A stretch of DNA of 59,014 nucleotides from Legionella septentrionalis (GTDB lineage: Bacteria > Pseudomonadota > Gammaproteobacteria > Legionellales > Legionellaceae): the NCBI RefSeq assembly GCF_003989745.1, contig NZ_RZGS01000013.1, forward strand, positions 1-59,014. The letters are read 5' to 3'. Positions within the stretch are counted from its first letter, which is position 1; each line of letters opens with the position of its first letter. A program made the position numbers and the translations under genes. Below the pieces are notes generated by a model, which ran no database searches, had not been told where the DNA came from, and saw only the letters and a program-made list of their open reading frames with translations. This document shows, piece by piece, positions 40,880 to 50,447 of the stretch.

Positions 40880-42208
40880 TCACAGCGTGGTTTTTTGGAT
40901 TATGCCTTCTTCGTCATCGTTTCTGCCCTCTACTGATTCAACCACATCATCTTCTTCAACTGTTTCTTTGTCGATTGCATCGATATTATTGCCCTCTTTA
41001 TCTTCTTCGTCTGAATCATCTTCATACCACTCCTCATGCTCCCTGAATAACTGAAGGCTATCTTCCGTTTGGGCAACCGCAGCAGTGGGAGACAACTTGC
41101 CTAGCATAACCAAGGTTGAATCTTTTGTGACGGTTGCCTGCAGCGGCTCACTATTCTTTAACGAGGCTTTAGGTTCTGCATCCGCTGCAATTAAGCCTTG
41201 TAAGCGTTGCTGCAAGGATTTAGCTTGTGTGATGACCCAAGGTATGAGCGCACGGCCAACGGTATAAGTGATGCGGCCCAGTAAATACAAACCGCCCAAT
41301 CCTGCGCTGGCTGCAAGAATACTAACTCCCACGGTTGGAAAAAATAAGCTTAAGGTAATGCCAAGTAGTGCCAAAGAACCCACCCCCACGCCTACCAGCT
41401 TATCAGTAAAAGCGCCGATACCTTTGGCTTGCTGTTGTTGCTCAAGAGTGGCAACCTTATTATGTAAACCCTGAACGATTTTCTTTTGTTTTGTATAATC
41501 CTTTTGCAAGGATTCAATTTCCAAAGACAATGCCTGGATGCGCTCCTCGGGTAACTTGCCTAACAATTCCTGTTCTTTCTGCGCGGCTTGATTTTGAATG
41601 TCGATAAATTTTTCTTCTTCTACCTGGAGCCGGCTTTTAGCAGCCTTGATATTAAAGTGCAGTTCAATTTTCTTGTAAACAAACCGGGCAGCTAAAAAAA
41701 TACTGACGCCCAGACCTAAGGAAGCACTGGCAATGGCGATGGGAACTGCTGCCGTTGGAAACACAGCAGCCGCAATCGCCAAACCGAGTAAAACCCCTGA
41801 ATAGAGCCAACGTGCATTTTTGGATAAAGTAACTTGCGATTTCTCACCCGCAATCCACGATGCCAAATACAGCGCAGGTACGCGGATAAAATCCAAAGCA
41901 GATAATACTAATGAGCCATAATGAAAACCATTGGATAGGATTTTTGCTTCTTTTGCGGAATGTGCAAAAACCCCACCGATTTGCAGGAGCTGGGTCACTG
42001 CTGTCCCTGTATCATTTGCACTGCCTGCCAGATCGCCGGCAACAGGTGTAACTTTTTTTAACAAGGTCACCAGTAATGAGGACTTCTTTTTACGAACGAC
42101 CCCGGTAAAAGCAACGCCCTTTTTCATTTCTCGCAATGAGGACAGGAGCTTATCTTGTAAGCCTTCATTTAAATTCAGGGTATCTTCAATTTTTTCCTGC
42201 ATAACCAT
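40880..42208 (-). CDS. Membrane protein with two helix pairs, coiled coil and acidic tail, possible effector
   Basis: Not recognised. The 442 residues show a basic patch (VVRKKKSS), hydrophobic helix pairs at about 134-176 and 270-312, a strong coiled coil between them (195-260, Gln/Glu/Lys-rich) and a very acidic tail from about 388 (EEWYEDDSDEEDKE and more). The tail resembles the Glu-rich secretion signals of Legionella effectors. ATG 42208 is used, with a second ATG two codons later. A 12-base palindrome TATGCTAGCATA (40867-40878) lies right after the stop. It is divergent from the patatin gene. Function unknown. Confidence 0.65.
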   Translation of the reverse strand: MVMQEKIEDTLNLNEGLQDKLLSSLREMKKGVAFTGVVRKKKSSLLVTLLKKVTPVAGDLAGSANDTGTAVTQLLQIGGVFAHSAKEAKILSNGFHYGSLVLSALDFIRVPALYLASWIAGEKSQVTLSKNARWLYSGVLLGLAIAAAVFPTAAVPIAIASASLGLGVSIFLAARFVYKKIELHFNIKAAKSRLQVEEEKFIDIQNQAAQKEQELLGKLPEERIQALSLEIESLQKDYTKQKKIVQGLHNKVATLEQQQQAKGIGAFTDKLVGVGVGSLALLGITLSLFFPTVGVSILAASAGLGGLYLLGRITYTVGRALIPWVITQAKSLQQRLQGLIAADAEPKASLKNSEPLQATVTKDSTLVMLGKLSPTAAVAQTEDSLQLFREHEEWYEDDSDEEDKEGNNIDAIDKETVEEDDVVESVEGRNDDEEGIIQKTTL

Positions 42209-42403
42209 GATAAATTACTCGCATGTATGTTTTATATTTTAGCAAGTAAACATTAAGAAAAGCTGAAGTCGTTTTTTGTTGGCGAAAAAAACGGAATTGA
42301 AATGTAACAAGCTGATAATTTAATAAATTTTCTCAGCCATTTCTTGCCAGCCCCCCCTCTTCTCATCTATATTTTTTCATATTGGACATTTATTCTGAGC
42401 ACC

Positions 42404-43513
42404 ATGGCAAAAAATGCGCTCTATTTAGCCGGAGGTGGGGCACGCGGCGCCTATCAAGCCGGGGTCTTAAAGGCAATTTCCCATATATTGCAAGCAAAAA
42501 CCCTGCCTTTTAGCATGGTCAGCGGCGTTAGCATCGGCAGCATTAATGCTGCCATCATTGCTCAGCATGCGGATGATTTTCCGGCTGCCATCGACAAGCT
42601 TGAAACTTTATGGCGGGAAATCCGTTGTCAGGATATTTTTAATACCAGTAATTATGAACTAGGCAAATCCGTTGTAAAAAATTTAAGCCGTATCATCATC
42701 CGCCAACGTCAGACCGGACATTTGCTTGATACAGCCCCTCTGCATGAACTAATTCGAGCCAACATTGATTTCGCACGGATAAAAAGCAACATCGCCAACC
42801 ATTATCTAGAAACCATGGAAGTGATGAGTATTTGTTATGAAACACAACAAACCATATCGTTCTACCAGCACCATCAACCTGAATTTGCAGATTGGCATTA
42901 TCCCCGCCATATCAGTCAGCGGGTTGACATGGACATGCCACACATTCTAGCTTCTAGCGCACTACCTTTGTTCTTTCCCACCATTCGCATCGGCGGCTGC
43001 CACTATGGCGATGGCAGCATTGGCCTGGTGGCACCCTTACGTGGTGCCGTACGTTTTAATGTCGAAAAAATTTTAATTTTGGGTACCCGGCAATTCCCTG
43101 TCTTTGCCGAACCGGAAAAATTAAGCAACGGCGACATCGGCTTTGCCCATATTTTAGGAAACATGTTAAACGGATTATTTTTGGATAACCTGGATCGCGA
43201 TATTGAAATGGTCAATCGTATGAATGACATCGCACGCCTGCTATCCATGTGGAAAAAACGCCATTCACCCTGGCGGCCCATTGAGACGCTGCATTTACGT
43301 CCCAGCATTGATGTCTCTGCTTTAGCGCAAACCCAATACCATGCCATGCCGGGATTATTGCGTTTCTTGTTAAATGCGTTGGGGGCACAACGCCATTCAG
43401 GCGACTTACTGAGTTTTCTATTATTTGAAAAAGAATTCACAGGCGAACTGATTGACTTGGGTTATCACGATACCATGGCTTCTGCCACTACGGTGACGAA
43501 ATTTTTTTCCTAA
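42404..43513 (+). CDS. Patatin-like phospholipase
   Basis: Serine lipid acyl hydrolase with a Ser-Asp dyad. The oxyanion loop GGGARGAYQAG is at residues 10-20, the nucleophile Ser43 in GVSIGS and the catalytic Asp203 in YGDGS. The 369-residue product has no signal peptide, so it acts in the cytoplasm, at the inner membrane or in a host cell if secreted. ATG 42404 is chosen because the glycine loop follows at the usual distance; the upstream frame to 42344 is hydrophobic and unsupported. It is convergent with aroE. It could be a housekeeping RssA/YlbK-type lipase or a VipD-like effector; the compact patatin core favours the former. Confidence 0.88.
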   Translation: MAKNALYLAGGGARGAYQAGVLKAISHILQAKTLPFSMVSGVSIGSINAAIIAQHADDFPAAIDKLETLWREIRCQDIFNTSNYELGKSVVKNLSRIIIRQRQTGHLLDTAPLHELIRANIDFARIKSNIANHYLETMEVMSICYETQQTISFYQHHQPEFADWHYPRHISQRVDMDMPHILASSALPLFFPTIRIGGCHYGDGSIGLVAPLRGAVRFNVEKILILGTRQFPVFAEPEKLSNGDIGFAHILGNMLNGLFLDNLDRDIEMVNRMNDIARLLSMWKKRHSPWRPIETLHLRPSIDVSALAQTQYHAMPGLLRFLLNALGAQRHSGDLLSFLLFEKEFTGELIDLGYHDTMASATTVTKFFS

Positions 43514-43517
43514 TCAT

Positions 43518-44336
43518 TTATTGCAGTCGCTGCACCTGTCGACTTCTTAATTCTTCGAGAACAGTCTTGGTTGCAGGCTTTACTCCATGCCAAATGTAAA
43601 AAGCTTCGGCGGCTTGCTCGACCAGCATGCCTAACCCATCCCGGCCTTCGCATTGCTGTGCAACCGCCCACATTACAAATGGGGTTTGGCCATGCGCCTG
43701 ATAAGCCAAATCGTAACAAAGCGGTTTAGTGCTGAAAACCACAGGAGGCAAGGCGATGTTGCTTCCCTCAAGGCTTGCTGCCGTGGAGTTGATGATCAAG
43801 TCAAACCCTTCATCAAGTTCATTAAAATGCAAAGGCTTTAATAAAGGAAACTCAAGGCTAAGCATTTCTGCTTTCGCAAAAGTTCGATTGGCAATCACAA
43901 ACCTTGCAGGATTTGCAGCTAATAAATTACCAATGATGCCGCGTGCTGCGCCACCCGCTCCCAGCAGCAGGATTTTTTTATTTTCCACGTCCATGTGGCG
44001 CTGCAAATCGCGTATTAATCCGATACCGTCGGTATTATCCGCATGCAGCGCTCCATTTTGCATCCAAAGCGTATTGGCGGCTTTTGCTGTCTGGCATCTT
44101 TGGGTAGCGATGTGGGCAAGGGTGAATGCTTGTTGCTTGCACGGCAATGTGATGTTAAGACCGTTACCGCCTGCTCTAAAAAAATCACGCACTTGCGCGG
44201 CAAAATCTGGCAAATTGATGTTGATTTTTTCATAAATCAATTCAATTTTAACTTGCCTGGCAAATGCCTGGTGAATAAACGGCGACAAGCTATGCTCCAC
44301 CGGGTTGCCCATCACAGCGTAACATTTTTTCTGCAT
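43518..44336 (-). CDS. aroE: Shikimate dehydrogenase (NADP+)
   Basis: Reduces 3-dehydroshikimate to shikimate in aromatic amino acid synthesis. The 272 residues show the shikimate-binding N-terminus (VMGNPVEHSLSPFIH), the catalytic Lys in NITLPCKQQAF, the Asp in ADNTDGIG and the NADP loop GAGGAARGI. ATG 44336 follows AAGGC and lies 15 bases after the pepN stop, so it is cotranscribed with pepN. Confidence 0.96.
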   Translation of the reverse strand: MQKKCYAVMGNPVEHSLSPFIHQAFARQVKIELIYEKININLPDFAAQVRDFFRAGGNGLNITLPCKQQAFTLAHIATQRCQTAKAANTLWMQNGALHADNTDGIGLIRDLQRHMDVENKKILLLGAGGAARGIIGNLLAANPARFVIANRTFAKAEMLSLEFPLLKPLHFNELDEGFDLIINSTAASLEGSNIALPPVVFSTKPLCYDLAYQAHGQTPFVMWAVAQQCEGRDGLGMLVEQAAEAFYIWHGVKPATKTVLEELRSRQVQRLQ

Positions 44337-44351
44337 GTTGTTGCCTTAAAA

Positions 44352-46931
44352 TTAATCTTGCAAGCTCTTCTCTACCAATTCTTGCAAATCTTTTGATAAA
44401 TCCAGCGAAGACAAGCGCTGCAATTGTTCTTTCATCAAATGTTGTCTGTCTGCAGCAAACTTGCGCCAGCGCGTAAACGGCGTAGCCAACCGCGCGGAAA
44501 CTTGCGGATTGTATTTATCTATTTGCAACAACATATCGGTTAAAAATACATACCCACTTCCATCTGCGGCATGAAAATGACGAGGATTGCCTTGACTAAA
44601 AGCGCCAATTAAAGAGCGTACTTTATTCGGATTTTTCATGTTGAATGCAGGATGGGCCAACAATTTTTTCACCCGCTCTAAAGTCCCTGGTAATTCGCTT
44701 GTAGCCTGCAAGACAAACCATTTATCAAGAACCAAATCATCATGCGACCATTGTGCATAAAAAGCAGAGAGCGCTTTTTCGCGCATCTCCGCATGCTCTG
44801 CATTAACCAATAAACTTAAACTGGCAATTTGATCCGTCATCGTCTGCGCTTTAACAAATTGATCATGGCAAAGGTGCAGGGCACGAGCTTCATCTCCCTT
44901 CATCAGCAGCCACAAGGAAATATTGCGCAATTTACGCCGGTTATACGCCACCCCGTGCATCGCATGATCTTCTTCTTGCCATAAAACTTCGTAACACTGC
45001 CAAGCGTCATCAAAAAGGGCCGCCCCTAATTGGGCACGGTAGGAATCGCGAGCCTCTTCCAACAAACCAACGTCTACCGCCGCCAATTCAGCTGCAGCTT
45101 CCTCAAAACCAGGCGGGTTTAACAATTCAGCGCGCAATGCAGCATCTTGGTCGCTATCTTGTAATACGAACCGATACGCTTTAATCAAATTTTCCGGTAT
45201 GCACCATTGCTCTTTGGCCGAGCGATAAAAACTCTGCACGCAATTTAGAGCCAAACATTGGGCGGCATTCCATTTTGCAAATCCATCCGTTTCAAACTGC
45301 AACAGTGCCAGTAAATCTTCTTGTGACTGAATTTGCTTTAAAATAACGGGGGATGAAAATTCCCGCAACAGGGAAATAATGGGGCGGCTTTGCAACCCGG
45401 TAAACGTAAATGTTTGCTCCCTTTCCCGCAACTCCAATACTTGCGTAGCAAGCGGCATTTGCTTGCCTTGCTCGTCAAATAGCGCAATGCGTATGGGGAT
45501 ATGGAATGGTTTTTTATCCTTGCATTCCGGCGTGGGACGGCATGTTTGTGCCAATGTTAGGGTCAATTCCCCGCTACAATAATCACTTTTTACGGCGATT
45601 TCCGGCGTACCGGCTTGGCTGTACCATAACTTAAATTGCGTAAGATCGACTGCATTTGCATCTTCCATAGCTGCAACAAAATCATCAATAGTAACTGCCT
45701 GCCCATCGTGCCGGGCGAAATATAAATCCATGCCGCGGCGAAACCCTTCTTTGCCCAGCAACGTCTGTTGCATGCGAATGACCTCGGCACCTTTATTGTA
45801 AACCGTCGCGGTGTAGAAATTATTTATTTCCTGGTAAGATTCAGGGCGCACCGGATGGGCCATGGCACCAGCGTCTTCTGGAAATTGCGTGTTGCGCAAT
45901 ACCTTAACATCTAAAATACGATTTACATCACGTGAATTCATGTCCCGGGAAAATTCTTGATCACGAAACACGGTTAATCCTTCCTTTAAACTTAATTGGA
46001 ACCAGTCGCGGCAAGTGATCCGGTTTCCAGTCCAGTTATGGAAATATTCATGGCCAACCACACCTTCTATATTGGCATAATCCACATCGGTTGCCGTATC
46101 AGGCCGAGCCAGGATGTATTTGGAATTGAAAATATTCAATCCTTTATTTTCCATGGCACCCATGTTGAAATCACTTACTGCAACGATCATAAAAATATCC
46201 AGATCGTACTCGCGACCGTATTCTACTTCATCCCAACGCATGGCTTTCTGCAAAGAATCCATGGCATGCTGGCATTTATTTTCGTTCCCCGGTTCAACAA
46301 AAATATGCAAATCAACCCGTCTTTTGGAGGCTGTGATGAATTCATCAGAAATTTGGACTAAATTTCCAGCAACCAATGCGAACAAGTAAGACGGTTTCTT
46401 AAACGGATCTTCCCATAGCACCCAATGCCTGCCATTCGCCTCATCGCCAGATGCAACCAAATTACCATTGGAAAGCAGTACAGGATATTGACGTTTGTCA
46501 GCATGAATTTTCGTAGTAAAAATACTTAAGACATCCGGCCGGTCTGGATAAAAGGTCATGCGCCGGAACCCTTCCGCTTCGCATTGCGTACAAAACATTT
46601 GCCTGGAGCGGTAAAGGCCTGACAGGCTCGTATTATCTTGTGGACGGATGCGCGTGACGATAGATAAGCTGAATTCATCAGGGCATACCGGGATGATAAG
46701 ATTTCCCTCACGCAATTCGTATGCATCCGCCGCAAGCCCCTGGCCGTTCATGGCGATACTCAATAATTCAAGTTCATCGCCACATAAATGCAATCCCCCT
46801 TCCCGCTGCCGTTTCAACTGCATTTGGTTCGTCACCAGCGCGTGGTCGTCGTATAAATCAAAATCCAGCGCGACGGATTCCACGGAAAAAACAGGCGGTT
46901 GATAATCTTTGCGATAAATAGTCTTGGGCAT
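44352..46931 (-). CDS. pepN: Aminopeptidase N
   Basis: M1-family zinc aminopeptidase of broad specificity in the cytoplasm. The 859 residues show the substrate-binding GAMENKGLNIF and the zinc motif HEYFHNW with the distal Glu in LSLKEGLTVFRD, followed by the long helical C-terminal domain. It is close to the 870 residues of E. coli PepN. ATG 46931 follows AGGAAC. It is divergent from prkA across 258 bases. Confidence 0.97.
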   Translation of the reverse strand: MPKTIYRKDYQPPVFSVESVALDFDLYDDHALVTNQMQLKRQREGGLHLCGDELELLSIAMNGQGLAADAYELREGNLIIPVCPDEFSLSIVTRIRPQDNTSLSGLYRSRQMFCTQCEAEGFRRMTFYPDRPDVLSIFTTKIHADKRQYPVLLSNGNLVASGDEANGRHWVLWEDPFKKPSYLFALVAGNLVQISDEFITASKRRVDLHIFVEPGNENKCQHAMDSLQKAMRWDEVEYGREYDLDIFMIVAVSDFNMGAMENKGLNIFNSKYILARPDTATDVDYANIEGVVGHEYFHNWTGNRITCRDWFQLSLKEGLTVFRDQEFSRDMNSRDVNRILDVKVLRNTQFPEDAGAMAHPVRPESYQEINNFYTATVYNKGAEVIRMQQTLLGKEGFRRGMDLYFARHDGQAVTIDDFVAAMEDANAVDLTQFKLWYSQAGTPEIAVKSDYCSGELTLTLAQTCRPTPECKDKKPFHIPIRIALFDEQGKQMPLATQVLELREREQTFTFTGLQSRPIISLLREFSSPVILKQIQSQEDLLALLQFETDGFAKWNAAQCLALNCVQSFYRSAKEQWCIPENLIKAYRFVLQDSDQDAALRAELLNPPGFEEAAAELAAVDVGLLEEARDSYRAQLGAALFDDAWQCYEVLWQEEDHAMHGVAYNRRKLRNISLWLLMKGDEARALHLCHDQFVKAQTMTDQIASLSLLVNAEHAEMREKALSAFYAQWSHDDLVLDKWFVLQATSELPGTLERVKKLLAHPAFNMKNPNKVRSLIGAFSQGNPRHFHAADGSGYVFLTDMLLQIDKYNPQVSARLATPFTRWRKFAADRQHLMKEQLQRLSSLDLSKDLQELVEKSLQD

Positions 46932-47189
46932 GGTGTCGTTCCTGTATATAACAACTTTTTAAGCGATTATGAAAAATAATTAAAATTACTAGCTATACTC
47001 AAAATAAGTGATAAGTATCATGCTTTTATCAGTGAAATAGAAAAAAGAAAAGGATTTGCAGTGAAAAGAATTCTTTATTCTTCCGCTATAAAAATAAAAG
47101 TATTGAAAATTAGCATATTCAACCATCACCCAAAGCATATTTTTTATGGTATTGTCATCCGTTAGGGATGAGTAATAGGGGAATAACTT

Positions 47190-49121
47190 ATGAATACGCA
47201 AGATTTTTTGGCAGGATACACGCGCCGCTTCGTGGATAACAAAGAGGAAGAATTGTCACTGGATGAATACCTTGAGTTATGCCGTACCGATCCTTCTGCT
47301 TATGCCAACCCCGCCGAGCGTCTGCTCATGGCGATTGGCGAGCCAGAATTGGTAGACACCCGCCACGATCCTGTTTTGTCCAGAATTTTCTCCAATAAAA
47401 TCATTCACCGTTATGCTGTATTTAATGATTTTTATGGCATGGAAGAACCCATTGAACAAATCGTTGGTTTTTTAAAACATGCAGCCCAGGGCTTGGAAGA
47501 AACCAAACAAGTCCTTTATTTACTGGGGCCTGTAGGCGGCGGTAAATCTTCTTTGGCAGAGAAACTCAAGGATTTGATGGAAAAAACACCTTTTTATGCA
47601 ATTAAAGGTTCACCTGTTTTCGATTCACCACTTTCCTTATTCAACCCGGATGAAGATGGGGAATTACTTTTTGAACGCTTCGGTATTCCCAAGCGTTATT
47701 TGCGCTACGTGATGTCCCCTTGGGCTATTAAACGCCTTCACGAATACAACGGTGACATTAATAAATTCAAGGTTATCAAAGTTAAACCATCGCGTATGAA
47801 GCAGATTGCCATCGCCAAAACAGAACCTGGTGATGAGAATAATCAGGATATTTCTTCGCTGGTGGGAAAAGTGGATATCCGCAAGCTGGAAGAATTTTCG
47901 CAGGATGATCCGGATGCATACAGTTATTCCGGCGGACTTTGCCGCGCCAATCGCGGTTTGCTGGAATTCGTGGAAATGTTTAAGGCACCGATCAAAGTAT
48001 TGCATCCTTTATTAACCGCAACCCAGGAAGGGAATTACAATCCTACCGAGGGTCTGTCTGCCATTCCTTTTGAAGGCATCATACTTGCCCACTCAAACGA
48101 AGCAGAATGGCAAACTTTCCGCAACAACAAAAACAATGAAGCATTCATTGACCGTATTAACATCGTTAAAGTTCCTTATTGCTTGCGCGTTTCCGAAGAA
48201 ATTAAAATTTATAAAAAATTGCTTGATAACAGTTCCTTAAGCCATGCTCCATGTGCACCGGGAACTCTGGACATGCTTGCACAATTTTCTGTGTTAACGC
48301 GTTTGAAAGAACCGCAAAATTCAAGCATATACTCCAAGTTGCGCGTTTATAATGGCGAAAGCTTGAAAGATACGGACCCTAAAGCAAAATCCTATCAAGA
48401 ATACCGTGATTTTGCCGGCGTTGATGAAGGCATGACCGGAATTTCCACGCGCTTTTCATTTAAAATCCTATCAAAAGTCTTTAACTTTGATCATGCCGAA
48501 GTCGCAGCCAATCCCGTGCACCTGCTTTATGTGCTGGAACGCCAAATTGAACAAGAGCAATTTCCGCAAGAAGTGCACGAAAAATATCTGACCTTCATTA
48601 AAGAATTTTTATCACCTAAATACGTTGAATTTATAGGTAAGGAAATCCAAACCGCTTATCTTGAATCCTATTCAGAATATGGTCAGAATATTTTTGACCG
48701 CTACATCACTTATGCTGATTTCTGGATCCAGGATCAAGATTACCGCGACCCGGATACCGGAGAAATTTTTGACCGTGCAGCCCTGAACTCAGAACTTGAG
48801 AAGATAGAAAAACCCGCCGGGATTTCAAACCCCAAAGATTTCCGCAACGAAGTCGTCAACTTTGTGTTAAGAGCGCGCGCCAATAACCATGGCAACAATC
48901 CACGCTGGAATAGTTATGAAAAATTGCGTACGGTTATTGAGAAAAAAATGTTCACCAATACCGAAGATTTACTTCCTGTGATTTCTTTTAACGCAAAAGC
49001 ATCTGAGGAAGATAAGAAGAAACATGAAGAATTTATCGCACGGATGGTGGAAAAAGGATACACCCCCAAACAAGTACGATTGTTGTGTGAATGGTATTTA
49101 AGGGTGCGTAAATCGCAATAA
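47190..49121 (+). CDS. prkA: PrkA-type serine protein kinase (YeaG)
   Basis: Stress-related AAA+/kinase protein. The 643 residues match PrkA throughout, with DFYGMEEPIEQIVGFLKHAAQG before the Walker A GPVGGGKSS (113-121) and a C-terminal PrkA domain. ATG 47190 follows AGGGGAATAACTT. It heads a prkA-yeaH-spoVR operon; in E. coli yeaG-yeaH are induced by nitrogen starvation and in stationary phase, and prkA-like genes are widely stress-controlled. The upstream 258 bases are AT-rich, but I see no clean sigma-70 promoter, which would fit an alternative sigma factor. Confidence 0.95.
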   Translation: MNTQDFLAGYTRRFVDNKEEELSLDEYLELCRTDPSAYANPAERLLMAIGEPELVDTRHDPVLSRIFSNKIIHRYAVFNDFYGMEEPIEQIVGFLKHAAQGLEETKQVLYLLGPVGGGKSSLAEKLKDLMEKTPFYAIKGSPVFDSPLSLFNPDEDGELLFERFGIPKRYLRYVMSPWAIKRLHEYNGDINKFKVIKVKPSRMKQIAIAKTEPGDENNQDISSLVGKVDIRKLEEFSQDDPDAYSYSGGLCRANRGLLEFVEMFKAPIKVLHPLLTATQEGNYNPTEGLSAIPFEGIILAHSNEAEWQTFRNNKNNEAFIDRINIVKVPYCLRVSEEIKIYKKLLDNSSLSHAPCAPGTLDMLAQFSVLTRLKEPQNSSIYSKLRVYNGESLKDTDPKAKSYQEYRDFAGVDEGMTGISTRFSFKILSKVFNFDHAEVAANPVHLLYVLERQIEQEQFPQEVHEKYLTFIKEFLSPKYVEFIGKEIQTAYLESYSEYGQNIFDRYITYADFWIQDQDYRDPDTGEIFDRAALNSELEKIEKPAGISNPKDFRNEVVNFVLRARANNHGNNPRWNSYEKLRTVIEKKMFTNTEDLLPVISFNAKASEEDKKKHEEFIARMVEKGYTPKQVRLLCEWYLRVRKSQ

Positions 49122-49133
49122 TGAGTTGATAAA

Positions 49134-49168
49134 TCCTCCGCTTCGATGCCAACTCAAAGCGGAGGATA
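49134..49168 (+). promoter_or_regulatory. Intercistronic 11-base stem-loop between prkA and yeaH
   Basis: ATCCTCCGCTT (49134-49144) pairs perfectly with AAGCGGAGGAT (49158-49168) around a 13-base loop. No T-run follows, so it is not an intrinsic terminator. It lies 16 bases before the yeaH start and could be a processing or stability element, or affect yeaH translation. Confidence 0.55.
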
Positions 49169-49184
49169 AACGGGAAGTGTATTT

Positions 49185-50447
49185 ATGACCCAATTGATTG
49201 ATAGGCGACAAACTTCAGGGAAAAAAAGCACGGTTAACCGCCAGCGTTTTTTACGTCGCTACAAAAATCAAATTAAGCGCGCTGTAACCGATGCCGTCAG
49301 CCGACGCAGCATCACTGAAATCGATCAGGGAGAGCAAATCAGCATCCCGGCGAAAGACATCAGTGAACCACGCTTCGCGCGCGGTTATGGCGGCGTACTG
49401 GAACGTGTTTTGCCCGGTAATGATGAATTTACAACCGGCGATCGCATCAAACGCCCAGGTAGCGCCAATAGCAGTGGCAGCGGCAGTCAAGCCAGCAACA
49501 GCGGCGAAGGAGAAGATGATTTTATCTTCCAATTATCGCGGGAAGAATTTCTGGAACTTTATTTTGAAGACTTAGAACTCCCCGATTTGGTAAGGAAAGA
49601 ATTGGCACGCATCAATACTTTCAAAACAGTGCGCGCCGGCATAACGAGTAGCGGCACCCCGACAAACATCAACGTGCTGCGTTCCATGCGCCAAGCTACC
49701 AGCCGACGCATTGCTTTGGGATCTCCTTACCGGCGCCAATTGCGTGAAGCAGAAGCTGAACTTGCCCGTCTGCAAGCTTTAAACGCAGATCATTTGGACA
49801 TCACGCGTTTGGAACGAGACATTCAGTTTTTGAAAAAGAAGCTCAATGCAGTGCCTTTCATCGATACGATTGACTTACGCTACAACAACCGCGTGCGCAT
49901 GCCGGCTCCATCCACGCAAGCAGTGATGTTTTGCATCATGGATGTCTCAGGTTCTATGGATGAACCCAAAAAAGATATTGCCAAACGCTTTTTCATTTTA
50001 CTGTACCTTTTTTTGACGCGAAATTATGAAAAAATTGAATTGGTATTTATCCGCCACCACACATCCGCGAAAGAAGTCACAGAAGAAGATTTTTTCTATT
50101 CAAGAGAAACGGGCGGCACGGTCGTCTCCAGCGCACTGGAACTGCTGAGCCAAATTATCGAAACCCGCTACAATCCAGCTGCCTGGAATATTTACGTGGC
50201 ACAAGCATCAGATGGCGATAACTGGAATGCCGACTCGCCTTATTGTCTGGAATTGCTGCAAGAAAAAATTATGCCCATGCTGCAGTATTTCGCCTATATT
50301 GAAATCATGCCGCGACACCACCAAAGTTTATGGGAAGTGTATCAGCAGGTGCGCAAACATCATCCAAATTTTGCGATGGAAAATATCGATAATGTCGTGG
50401 ATATTTATCCCGTATTTCGTGAGTTGTTTAAAAGGAAAACAGCATGA
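49185..50447 (+). CDS. yeaH: DUF444/YeaH-family VWA-like protein
   Basis: The 420 residues have a basic N-terminus, a Ser/Gly-rich linker near residues 93-112 and a von Willebrand A-like domain with the MIDAS motif DVSGSMDE (253-260) and the later Thr in GGTVVSSAL. The biochemical role is unknown; it acts with PrkA in stress responses in E. coli. GGAAG precedes ATG 49185. It overlaps spoVR by 4 bases (ATGA). Confidence 0.93.
   Translation: MTQLIDRRQTSGKKSTVNRQRFLRRYKNQIKRAVTDAVSRRSITEIDQGEQISIPAKDISEPRFARGYGGVLERVLPGNDEFTTGDRIKRPGSANSSGSGSQASNSGEGEDDFIFQLSREEFLELYFEDLELPDLVRKELARINTFKTVRAGITSSGTPTNINVLRSMRQATSRRIALGSPYRRQLREAEAELARLQALNADHLDITRLERDIQFLKKKLNAVPFIDTIDLRYNNRVRMPAPSTQAVMFCIMDVSGSMDEPKKDIAKRFFILLYLFLTRNYEKIELVFIRHHTSAKEVTEEDFFYSRETGGTVVSSALELLSQIIETRYNPAAWNIYVAQASDGDNWNADSPYCLELLQEKIMPMLQYFAYIEIMPRHHQSLWEVYQQVRKHHPNFAMENIDNVVDIYPVFRELFKRKTA

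Noticed and set aside
42209-42343. PmrA-like site (CTTAATGTT...) upstream of the acidic-tail protein
   Set aside because: Only one half resembles the Legionella PmrA consensus and the second half is poor, so it is not reported as a site.
46989-47201. Minus-strand 70-codon frame between pepN and prkA
   Set aside because: It overlaps the prkA start and ribosome binding site, and the sequence is simple AT-rich filler.
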